A DNA stretch of 23,077 bases from a virus. Numbering within the stretch: position 1 is the first letter of the stretch; every line of letters begins with the position of its first letter. The notes beneath the pieces were generated by a model that saw only the letters and a list, made by a program, of their open reading frames with translations, did no database searches and was not told the origin of the DNA. This document shows positions 9,704 to 15,612 of this stretch, piece by piece. Both the position numbers and the translations under genes were made by a program. The DNA lies in the IMG/VR virus record IMGVR_UViG_3300006752_000246, positions 1 to 23,077 of that record; one strand, written 5' to 3'.

Positions 9704-10158
9704 TACAGTTCTCTCGTGTAAATTACTGTATCTTTCTTCCAACCCTCGGCAAGTAGGTAATCCTCCATTGCCGTTACGGGCGTCCGGACCTCTATATTTG
9801 AGAAGCCGCTGTCTTTCGCAACCTGCGCAAAGAAGGAGTAGTACTTAATCACGCAACTAGCTCCGCGCTTCTTTGCCCATGCAAGCCACACTAAAAATGT
9901 CTTTGCCCCAGTAAACTCGTCCACCTCTGCGGTAGTGATTACAAACCCCTCTGACGCTACCCAAAGGTGCGCTTCTCCGTTTAGACAAGCTGCATATACA
10001 TCTTCTGGCCTAAACGTAAGCTGAGCCTGCTCAGCTAAAATCTCTTCAATGCCGCACTTCACCCAGTCCCACTCTTCGCGGATCTGTGCAAAAGCTGGTT
10101 TATCCTCCGCTACCGTAACGTCGGCGTCTTGTGCGCAAAGCACCCGAACTTCCGCCAT
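9703..10158 (-). CDS. GNAT-like protein of the morphogenesis module
   Basis: A 151-aa protein with an alternating alpha/beta pattern. The central part (around LTFRPEDVYAACLNGEAHLW and the strand-rich FVITTAEV) and the helix WLAWAKKRGA resemble GNAT-fold proteins often found between adaptor and ejection genes in podovirus genomes. The classical acetyl-CoA loop (Q/R-x-x-G-x-G/A) is not clearly present, so activity is doubtful. It may be a structural GNAT-like protein. The start is firm: AGGAGG at 10166-10171 lies seven bases before the ATG. The first 59 nt overlap the end of the upstream adaptor gene in another frame, and its stop overlaps the next start (TAATG). Confidence 0.5.
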   Translation of the reverse strand: MAEVRVLCAQDADVTVAEDKPAFAQIREEWDWVKCGIEEILAEQAQLTFRPEDVYAACLNGEAHLWVASEGFVITTAEVDEFTGAKTFLVWLAWAKKRGASCVIKYYSFFAQVAKDSGFSNIEVRTPVTAMEDYLLAEGWKKDTVIYTREL

Positions 10159-10780
10159 ATCGAACCCTCCTAGCTATGCCGGTATCGGCCCCACGAGCTT
10201 GTAACTCGGCGCGCTTTACACCGTCATTAAATAAAGACCCGTACAAGCCTGCGCCGGTCAGATCCGTCCAATCTTTGTTTGGTATCCGCAGCAATCGGAA
10301 TAAGGCCCCGTTAACAATCGTGTCCCTATGGCGATCCATTACATCGTCGTCACAGGCGGTGCTTGTGTGAGTCGGCCTCAGCACTGCACGCACAATCGTG
10401 CTAGATACAGACGTCGTTGTAGGCACAGGGGCTAGCCAAAAAGTCTGGGCGCTTTGCTGCACGAAGTATTCGGGTACACCGTTGCCTTCTCTCCACTTCG
10501 GGATTCGCTGTTCAAGCAACGTGCTAGACAGTGGTTCTAGATCTTTCCCTTCGTGCGTAACCCAAAGGATCTTTTGGACCGAAGTACCGCTTGGCGGTTC
10601 GAGGTCATACTCAAAAATGCCGCCGACAGTGGTCACTGGATCAAGCTCGGCCTGATACACCTCAGACATCTCACACAACTCAATAACGGCAGCGCGGATG
10701 CTGTTCTCTACCATTGTGTCGGAGCACCCAGACACCATCGGTAGAATCTCAGGAAGTAGCGTTTCGTACGAAATCGCCAT
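10100..10780 (-). CDS. Head-tail adaptor/connector-like protein (226 aa)
   Basis: The N-terminus is helical and opens with MAISYETLLPEILP. This is followed by a region predicted to alternate strands, and a helical section ending in an Arg/Gly-rich tail (RTRRRRYGSGG). Short proteins of this layout lie just downstream of the capsid gene in many podoviruses and are annotated as adaptor, connector or 'tail tubular A-like' proteins that dock below the portal. I infer that role from fold style and place next to the DUF6682-like gene; sequence recognition is weak. A GGGAG ribosome-binding site precedes the ATG by eight bases, and the gap from the previous gene is 3 nt. The basic tail is encoded where the next gene overlaps, which may be why it is so Arg-rich. 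Confidence 0.5.
   Translation of the reverse strand: MAISYETLLPEILPMVSGCSDTMVENSIRAAVIELCEMSEVYQAELDPVTTVGGIFEYDLEPPSGTSVQKILWVTHEGKDLEPLSSTLLEQRIPKWREGNGVPEYFVQQSAQTFWLAPVPTTTSVSSTIVRAVLRPTHTSTACDDDVMDRHRDTIVNGALFRLLRIPNKDWTDLTGAGLYGSLFNDGVKRAELQARGADTGIARRVRYGGSSGALRTRRRRYGSGG
10166..10171 (-). promoter_or_regulatory. Consensus ribosome-binding site for the 151-aa gene
   Basis: AGGAGG on the minus strand, seven bases before the ATG at 10158. It lies inside the coding end of the upstream adaptor gene and fixes a 59-nt overlap between the two genes. Confidence 0.8.
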
Positions 10781-10783
10781 GCG

Positions 10784-11470
10784 TTACGCTCCCGCTGTCT
10801 CTCTGCGTTCTATATTGGGGTTCGTGATCGCGTCAATCTGGCCTTTCCCAGTCACCTGCGCTTGAAAGATCTGATAATGAGTGCCAGCGCGCTGAGCATT
10901 ACCTGCGTACTCGGCGTCCTTCATATAAGCCATGTACATCACGTAATTCATCACAGCGTTCGCGAAAATGTCCGGGATATCTAAATTTCCGTCCTGCGCT
11001 ACTGTATCGGGGTTGGCAGAGTAGATAATCTCTAAGTACGCGCTGCCTGCGACGCCTGGATAGACGTAGAAGTTTCGAGGATTTGATTCTTCATAGACGT
11101 AGTGCTTCACGATATTGGTGTGGGCAGCGTCGCCTGTTACAGAGGGGTCATGCCAGTCGGGGGTCTGACCGTTTAGCACCTCAGCATCTACGAGCCTTAC
11201 AGAACGCTTACCCGTGCCACCAGACGCAGCAGACATGTTGCGTACGACCTTTAACAGGCGGTTGCCGCCAGAAGGTATATCCTGCTTGGTGCCCGTGGCC
11301 AAAGTTATGGTCTCGTTTTTAGCCGACGCGTCGGGCTTCAGCAAAGCGATTTCGCGCTGAGCGTCGTTCACCCAAAGCACAAGCTCGGAAACTATGGGCC
11401 ATCTGACACCTGTTGTATCTTGGAGCACGGTCTGCACTCGGTCGATTACGCTTTGTACTGATACTGTCAT
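10784..11470 (-). CDS. Phage adaptor protein, DUF6682-like (228 aa)
   Basis: The N-terminal signature, a helix with RVQTVLQDTTGVRWPIVSEL followed by LWVNDAQREIALLKP, is the pattern I know from the DUF6682 phage adaptor family: 'V..vLqD....RW...eLl.wlNdaqreia'. Members lie between the major capsid protein and tail genes and are thought to join the portal to the tail. The middle is strand-rich (NETITLATGTKQDIP) and the C-terminal half is helical (NAVMNYVMYMAYMKDAEYAG). The length is normal for the group. A moderate TAGGT ribosome-binding match lies upstream of the ATG. Confidence 0.7.
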   Translation of the reverse strand: MTVSVQSVIDRVQTVLQDTTGVRWPIVSELVLWVNDAQREIALLKPDASAKNETITLATGTKQDIPSGGNRLLKVVRNMSAASGGTGKRSVRLVDAEVLNGQTPDWHDPSVTGDAAHTNIVKHYVYEESNPRNFYVYPGVAGSAYLEIIYSANPDTVAQDGNLDIPDIFANAVMNYVMYMAYMKDAEYAGNAQRAGTHYQIFQAQVTGKGQIDAITNPNIERRETAGA

Positions 11471-11479
11471 GTCATATAC

Positions 11480-11857
11480 CTATGAGTTCAGAATTGATTC
11501 CCAAGCGGCTTCTCGGGCGTCTGTATCAACAGTTCTCCCAACAGCTTTGTTTACAGCCGCTGCCTTCGGGTAGCCGTCCGTCTTAAAATTGTCTGGGTCA
11601 CCTTCATCCATCATCTTTTCAAGGACGGTTACTAACTCTGAGTCCAGCTGCACGATCTCCTCGACAGCTGTTTCCTCGACAACCGAGACATCTATTTCTT
11701 CCTCAACAACAGTAGAACCCTTGAGTTCTTTTGCTCCCTGTTGGATCGCTAAAAGGCCAATCTCCTCAGATATTTCCCGAGGTACGCCTGCTTCGAACAA
11801 GACGGCGGTTCCGCCCATTGTTGTGACGCGTAAGCCTTCGCTGCTAACAATCTTCAT
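11480..11857 (-). CDS. 125-aa phage protein, head/neck region
   Basis: Two parts are visible. A compact N-terminal part (about 1-45) of strands and turns reads SSEGLRVTTMGGTAVLFEAG, a style seen in small phage proteins near the head-completion genes. A very acidic middle (Glu/Asp/Val, about 45-80) leads to a C-terminal helix-turn of the form DGYPKAAAVNKAVGRTVDTD. No named family is certain. It lies 10 nt from the basic 174-aa gene and 9 nt from the DUF6682-like gene, so a head-completion or capsid-accessory role is inferred from context. Confidence 0.5.
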   Translation of the reverse strand: MKIVSSEGLRVTTMGGTAVLFEAGVPREISEEIGLLAIQQGAKELKGSTVVEEEIDVSVVEETAVEEIVQLDSELVTVLEKMMDEGDPDNFKTDGYPKAAAVNKAVGRTVDTDAREAAWESILNS

Positions 11858-11867
11858 GATTTATTGC

Positions 11868-12392
11868 CTACTTAGTTTTGGTGGTGTACTTCTTGCCGTT
11901 CCAAGTGAATGTCTTCTTGCCTGCTTTCTTCGCCGTAGCGAAAGCAGATCTAAAGCTGCCAGCTGCAGCAGAGTTCTTTTTGAACGTCTTATAAGTGCCT
12001 GCTTTAGTCTTCACACCACCCGTAACGTCTCGCTGCATACTTTGACTACGAGTACGGGGGTTTCTATTCGTGTTTCGAGGTGCCGCGTCGAAGTCCATAT
12101 TGGTTTTTGAATCTACCGAACCGCCACGCCGGCTTGTTCTTGGATTCTTTGGTGTTACCGGCTTCTTGGCCGCAACCTTCTTGGTAGAGGGGCTGCCCTT
12201 TTTCTTTTGCCCAGCTGTCGCAGGTACCTTCCTCTTCCTAGATACAGTGTTTAGCCTCTCAGCTTCTTTCTTCGCTTCTTCAGCTCTAGCCGCCTGCCTC
12301 TTCGTTTTCATACGAGCCACCGTCGCTTTCAATCGATCGCTACGGCTGGTTGTGGATGAACTCTTCGCCTTTGCGTAGGGCCTTTTTCGCAT
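11868..12392 (-). CDS. 174-aa highly basic, Lys/Arg-rich protein
   Basis: The first ~110 residues are dominated by Lys, Arg, Ala, Ser and Thr with little hydrophobic content and are likely disordered. The C-terminal ~40 residues form a compact motif (FRSAFATAKKAGKKTFTWNGKKYTTK), a short domain I have seen at the end of small podovirus proteins near the capsid gene. No catalytic motif is present. The composition suggests binding to DNA or to acidic capsid surfaces; that is inference. A GGAG ribosome-binding site lies seven bases before the ATG, just after the U-tract of the terminator that ends the capsid gene. Expression therefore depends on read-through or an unseen promoter. Confidence 0.55.
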   Translation of the reverse strand: MRKRPYAKAKSSSTTSRSDRLKATVARMKTKRQAARAEEAKKEAERLNTVSRKRKVPATAGQKKKGSPSTKKVAAKKPVTPKNPRTSRRGGSVDSKTNMDFDAAPRNTNRNPRTRSQSMQRDVTGGVKTKAGTYKTFKKNSAAAGSFRSAFATAKKAGKKTFTWNGKKYTTKTK

Positions 12393-12403
12393 ACTGAATC
12401 TCC

Positions 12404-12432
12404 AAAAAAGAGCCCCCTCCGAAGAGGGGGCT
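12404..12432 (-). terminator. Intrinsic terminator after the major capsid gene
   Basis: On the minus strand a perfect 9-bp stem (AGCCCCCTC / GAGGGGGCT, 12411-12432) encloses a TTCG loop closed by C-G, the very stable cUUCGg tetraloop. It is followed by CTTTTTT. It lies 7 nt past the stop of the capsid gene and 11 nt before the next ATG. Confidence 0.9.
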
Positions 12433-12439
12433 AAACACT

Positions 12440-13585
12440 CTACTGAGCGGTATCGAGGGCGATAACACCGAAGTCCTGAGCACTACCAGAAATATCTGAG
12501 TTGTACTTAGGCTTACGGAGACCGAAGATCTTGCCTACAGAGATGCCTGACTGGTTGCCATAGTCGAAGGTGTCTTCGACCATCTCAGGCAGACCGATAT
12601 CAGCCAGTGCGAGAGCTTGCGCACCGCAGAACAATGCGCGAGCACCGTCTACGTCAGCGTCAGCACCCCACTTGTAGCCAGCTGCACCAGCGTTAGCGGA
12701 GGCACCAGAAGTTGCGCCAGTAGTGTTAAACACATGACGGAACTCGTGGATCATCACGCCGTCTACCATCAGGCTTGAAGAACCCGCAAACAAGCTGTTG
12801 CCAGTTCCTCGGACACCGGCATTACGCACGTTGGCCAAGAAATCGCTATCAAGTTTGAGGTCAGCCATTTGCTGCGGAGTAACAAACATATGGAAGGTTT
12901 CTTGGTTACCAGCACCGCGAATACCTCGGATGTAGTTATCCTTAGCGTAGGCTTTCAGTTCTACAACGTGGCGGTAGGCCAACTTGTCAGAAGCTGTAAC
13001 AGCGGTAGTGTCGCCAGCCGCTATCGAGGTTCCGCTTATTCGACGATGGCGATCACCAGTAGGTGCAGAAACGTCAGACGCAAACTCCAGATCTACCAAC
13101 TCGTGGCCAGCAGAAGAAGAGGTAGTACGCAGAGCACCATTGTTTTTGTGAGTGTAAGCAACACCTGACAGAGTCAAGAATGCCAACTGGTCACAACGGT
13201 CAGCCATTGCATAAGCAAGCGCGTCGCGAGACTGCTCACGGAAGTTAACCACTGTCTTCTGGTCCGTCATACGGCCAGCGATGCGGTTAGCAAAACGTAG
13301 CTGATCTAGCTCAATGGTGATGTCATACGCGCGTAGGGCTTCTTCGTTCCCTTCTAGCGTGTTATCGCCAGTGATACCGTCACCAGTCATATCAGCAAGC
13401 AACGTAATGTTTGCTTTCGTGCCTTTCTGGTTCTTGGTCAGTTCAGTGATTCGCTGAACCATCGCGTTAGAGCCAGTACCAGCGAACTGGTTAATGAAAG
13501 ATTGGTTGCGTGCTACTTTCCAGAATTCACGCGACCACATCTGCAGTTGGTCGCCCGTAAGCGTACCGAAGTTCGTTAAAGCCAT
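12440..13585 (-). CDS. Major capsid protein, N4-gp56 family
   Basis: This 381-aa protein forms the icosahedral shell. Hallmarks of the N4-gp56-type major capsid family (HK97 fold) are visible: an N-terminal helix (MALTNFGTLT, then MWSREFWKVARNQSF), the strand-turn region with MTGDGITGDNTLEGNEEAL, the conserved IELDQLRFANRIAGRMTDQK segment, and then a helix with REQSRDALAYAMADRCDQLAFLTLSG. Length is normal for the family. The start chosen is 13585: GGAGG at 13591-13595 lies five bases before this ATG, whereas the in-frame ATG at 13597 overlaps that site. The gene is a transcription island, with a 261-nt upstream leader carrying two palindromic elements and a strong terminator directly downstream. 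That fits very high late expression. Confidence 0.9.
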   Translation of the reverse strand: MALTNFGTLTGDQLQMWSREFWKVARNQSFINQFAGTGSNAMVQRITELTKNQKGTKANITLLADMTGDGITGDNTLEGNEEALRAYDITIELDQLRFANRIAGRMTDQKTVVNFREQSRDALAYAMADRCDQLAFLTLSGVAYTHKNNGALRTTSSSAGHELVDLEFASDVSAPTGDRHRRISGTSIAAGDTTAVTASDKLAYRHVVELKAYAKDNYIRGIRGAGNQETFHMFVTPQQMADLKLDSDFLANVRNAGVRGTGNSLFAGSSSLMVDGVMIHEFRHVFNTTGATSGASANAGAAGYKWGADADVDGARALFCGAQALALADIGLPEMVEDTFDYGNQSGISVGKIFGLRKPKYNSDISGSAQDFGVIALDTAQ

Positions 13586-13590
13586 GATGG

Positions 13591-13595
13591 CCTCC
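13591..13595 (-). promoter_or_regulatory. Ribosome-binding site that decides the capsid gene start
   Basis: GGAGG five bases before the ATG at 13585. It argues against the in-frame ATG at 13597, which lies upstream of and next to the site. Confidence 0.8.
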
Positions 13596-13609
13596 ATAAA
13601 ATTGTCGTA

Positions 13610-13628
13610 TTAATAGCGCAGCTAATAA
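13610..13628. promoter_or_regulatory. Palindromic element copy A (capsid leader, proximal)
   Basis: TTAATAG-cgcag-CTAATAA, two 7-bp half-sites (one internal mismatch between arms) around a 5-bp spacer. It is 24 nt upstream of the capsid ATG and starts exactly 200 bp from copy B. It is the most diverged intergenic copy. Confidence 0.5.
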
Positions 13629-13809
13629 AGCTGCTCGTTTAGCCGACTTACTGGAGCGGCTAATCCGTGTTCCCGTGTCGTGGGACGACGAACTAGCGCG
13701 TTTTAACGAGAGCGACCTCGGCAGGTTTAACGCCTTGTGCAGGCGATGATTACGTTTTTTACGGCTACGGGCCGATCAGATATCGCTCTGATGGACGAAT
13801 ATACATCGA

Positions 13810-13828
13810 ATATTAGCGATACTAATAT
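13810..13828 (-). promoter_or_regulatory. Palindromic element copy B (capsid leader, distal), possible promoter
   Basis: Perfect half-sites ATATTAG-cgata-CTAATAT. On the minus strand it contains TAATAT, with TTGCAT located 17 bp upstream, a spacing that fits a sigma70-type promoter although the -35 match is poor. It begins 18 nt after the DUF5872 stop and points toward the capsid gene. Confidence 0.6.
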
Positions 13829-13846
13829 ACGTATGCAACACCTAAA

Positions 13847-14272
13847 TCAACTGCGTCGGCTAGGGCGGTGGCTCGCTTTTCGAACCCGCGCTGTCTTCTT
13901 CGCTATCTTTTTTGGCTGCTTTGAGAACTGCTTGCCTTTCTTTGTGTCTTCCCGCTTCTTTCGGGAAGTGGCAGCGTACTCCTTGTCTGATAAAGCTTTT
14001 CGAGCCTTCTTCGGGAGATACCTTTCACCTGTCGCTTTGCTTCCTTGAGTTGAGTTTTTACCGGACTTTGTCCCCCATTCCTCTTTAGTCCACTTAGACA
14101 GCGACTTCTGAGCCTTTGTTTTGGGGCCTTTATAACCGCCACCTGACTTTTTGTAGCGCTGCGTCGCGATTTGCGCCTTACGGGCTGACCACTGGCCAGG
14201 TTTTCCGCCAGCTGAGCCCGCCTTAACCGACGCGACAATGCGTTTCCATTTAGGTTCGTCTGTTCTGCTCAT
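13847..14272 (-). CDS. DUF5872 family protein
   Basis: A 141-aa very basic protein. The conserved pattern is nearly complete: WKRIVASVKAGSAGGKPGQW, then SARKAQIATQRYKKSGGGY, SLSKWTKEEWGTKSG, ERYLPKKARKALSDKEYAAT and GKQFSKQPKKIAKK. This matches DUF5872, a short family of unknown function that I know from phages (many marine) and some large DNA viruses. The start at 14272 is chosen because its ATG overlaps the DUF6321 stop as TAATG; the GTG two codons upstream is less likely. It lies between scaffold and capsid genes, which suggests a role in capsid assembly or as a packaged DNA-binding protein (inference). Confidence 0.75.
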   Translation of the reverse strand: MSRTDEPKWKRIVASVKAGSAGGKPGQWSARKAQIATQRYKKSGGGYKGPKTKAQKSLSKWTKEEWGTKSGKNSTQGSKATGERYLPKKARKALSDKEYAATSRKKREDTKKGKQFSKQPKKIAKKTARVRKASHRPSRRS

Positions 14273-14559
14273 TACCACTTCACCTTATGTGACCAGTAAC
14301 GTGCTGACAGCTTTGATGGCTTTGCATCTTGGGCGTTATGGCGTGCGTAATATGAGCGTTTTCGTGCCTTATCTTTCGCACTTTTAGGGTTTTTACCTGC
14401 GCCCCGAACACCTTGCTGACCAAAACGTATGGTTTTGATCTTATCTCCCTCTTTAGCCACAACAATGTGTGATTTTTTCGGGTGATTGGGCGTCCGCTTC
14501 GGTTTGTTAAAGCCCGAGACACCTGCTCGGGCTAATCGTGGGTCTCTTTCACTCGCCAT
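14272..14559 (-). CDS. DUF6321-like basic protein (95 aa)
   Basis: The full conserved layout is visible: VSGFNKPKRTPNHPKKSHIV, IKTIRFGQQGVRGAGKNPKS, then RKRSYYARHNAQ and the terminal SARYWSHKVKW. This matches a short phage family that I recall as DUF6321, of unknown function, often found together with DUF5872 proteins. Basic, with no Cys and no membrane segment. A GGAG ribosome-binding site precedes the ATG, 12 nt after the scaffold gene. It probably belongs to the head-assembly group by position. Confidence 0.65.
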   Translation of the reverse strand: MASERDPRLARAGVSGFNKPKRTPNHPKKSHIVVAKEGDKIKTIRFGQQGVRGAGKNPKSAKDKARKRSYYARHNAQDAKPSKLSARYWSHKVKW

Positions 14560-14571
14560 TTAGGCTGCTCC

Positions 14572-15603
14572 TTACAAAATATCGCCGCGTAGGCGTCTCA
14601 GGGTGGCTTCAGGCAGCGCATCAAACTCTTCTTCGGTCATGTTGGAGACGTCTAGACCTCTCTCTCCATGAACCGAGGAGCTTTCACCTGGCAATTCAGG
14701 TGGTTGGGCTTCTGCGGCCTTCAGTTTTTTGCTCACTTGCGCACGTTTCTTGGCAACTTCGTCTACAGACGGCGCTTTACCAGCCAAACTCGGTGCGCTT
14801 TCTTCCGTTTGATCTAAATCATGGTCTTTCACGACGTATTTGACGGCTTTTGACAGCGCGTCTACTACGTCATAGCCGGTGGACATGAACGCATCACGCA
14901 GTTCGAGGACTTCGTTCGTGTAATCCTCGTTGAACTCCGCTGAGTTACGGTCAAAAACGGGATACGCTTCTTCCATAGCGGTCGCAGCCTGCTGAAGCGC
15001 GTTCATTTGGCGGTCTTGAGTTACGGTTTGCGTCATTTCTTGGCGCATTTCGTACTCAAGCTGCTCGCGCTCCGCCTTTCTAATCTCTCGTCTCAGAGCT
15101 ACGGCTTTTTCTGTCTCCCCATCAAGCACCATGTTCTGGTATTCGACTTCTTTCTCATCAAAGTCGTAGGCTTCGGGAGCTTCTTCAGCTTTTTCTTTCG
15201 CAGCATTTATCTCGTCAAGCTGCTTCTGTAGGGCTTTCTGCTTTGCAAGCACCTCATCGAGGCGGGCTTTAGGGACCATTTTGCTTTTTGCCGCTTTCTT
15301 GGGTGCGGGGGTAGGTTCTTCGGGCGCTTCTTCAGCTTCTTCTACCTCCTCGTCGGCAACTGCTTCGGTTTCTTCGGCTTCATCTTCGGCCACGTCCTCC
15401 TCGGGATCTTCGGCTTCGGGCTCTTCTTCCGATTCTTCGGCTTCAGCGACAGTGGGTTCCTCTTCGACAACGGCTTCTGGTTCCTCTTCCTGCGTAAAAC
15501 TTAGGTCAAGCGCAGGCGTGTCGTCTTCTTCGGGGCGATCGGCCCCAGGCATTACGTCAAATTCCAGTGGCTTGTCTTCAGTTGCTTCGTCTTTGGTGCT
15601 CAT
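14572..15603 (-). CDS. Scaffolding protein (343 aa)
   Basis: Residues ~30-95 are almost pure Glu, Ala, Asp and Val, forming a long acidic disordered region. A Lys/Pro-rich joint follows at ~95-110, then a helical, coiled-coil-like section (about 110-215: ARLDEVLAKQKALQKQLDEI and similar) and a C-terminal part with a helical ending. Acidic, helical proteins encoded between portal and capsid genes are typical scaffolds, which guide capsid assembly and leave before or during packaging. No protease motif is seen. AGGA lies eight bases before the ATG. The acidic region is encoded by repetitive GAA/GAG codons, producing a misleading long Ser-rich open frame on the opposite strand. Confidence 0.8.
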   Translation of the reverse strand: MSTKDEATEDKPLEFDVMPGADRPEEDDTPALDLSFTQEEEPEAVVEEEPTVAEAEESEEEPEAEDPEEDVAEDEAEETEAVADEEVEEAEEAPEEPTPAPKKAAKSKMVPKARLDEVLAKQKALQKQLDEINAAKEKAEEAPEAYDFDEKEVEYQNMVLDGETEKAVALRREIRKAEREQLEYEMRQEMTQTVTQDRQMNALQQAATAMEEAYPVFDRNSAEFNEDYTNEVLELRDAFMSTGYDVVDALSKAVKYVVKDHDLDQTEESAPSLAGKAPSVDEVAKKRAQVSKKLKAAEAQPPELPGESSSVHGERGLDVSNMTEEEFDALPEATLRRLRGDIL

Positions 15604-15612
15604 ATCAAAGTC

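Larger units (their letters stand above)
13586..13846. promoter_or_regulatory. 261-nt intergenic leader of the major capsid gene
   Basis: This stretch between the DUF5872 gene and the capsid gene has no convincing ORF. Besides palindromes A and B it holds three small inverted repeats: GTCGT-ggg-ACGAC (13677-13689), CGCCT-tgtgc-AGGCG (13731-13745) and ATCAGA-tatcgc-TCTGAT (13775-13792). None has a T-tract in the right place for a minus-strand terminator. A minus-strand transcript starting at copy B would have a structured leader of about 220 nt. Confidence 0.55.

Noticed and set aside
13810-13828. T7-family phage RNA polymerase promoter
   Set aside because: On the plus strand the copies loosely resemble T7/T3/SP6 promoters (ATTAGC...CACTA), but the genes lie on the opposite strand, the spacing is off by one, and the symmetry fits a dimer-binding site better.
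13737-14048. Plus-strand open frame of 103 codons in and beyond the capsid leader
   Set aside because: Most of it is antisense to the DUF5872 gene; the product is Phe/Arg-rich without family resemblance.
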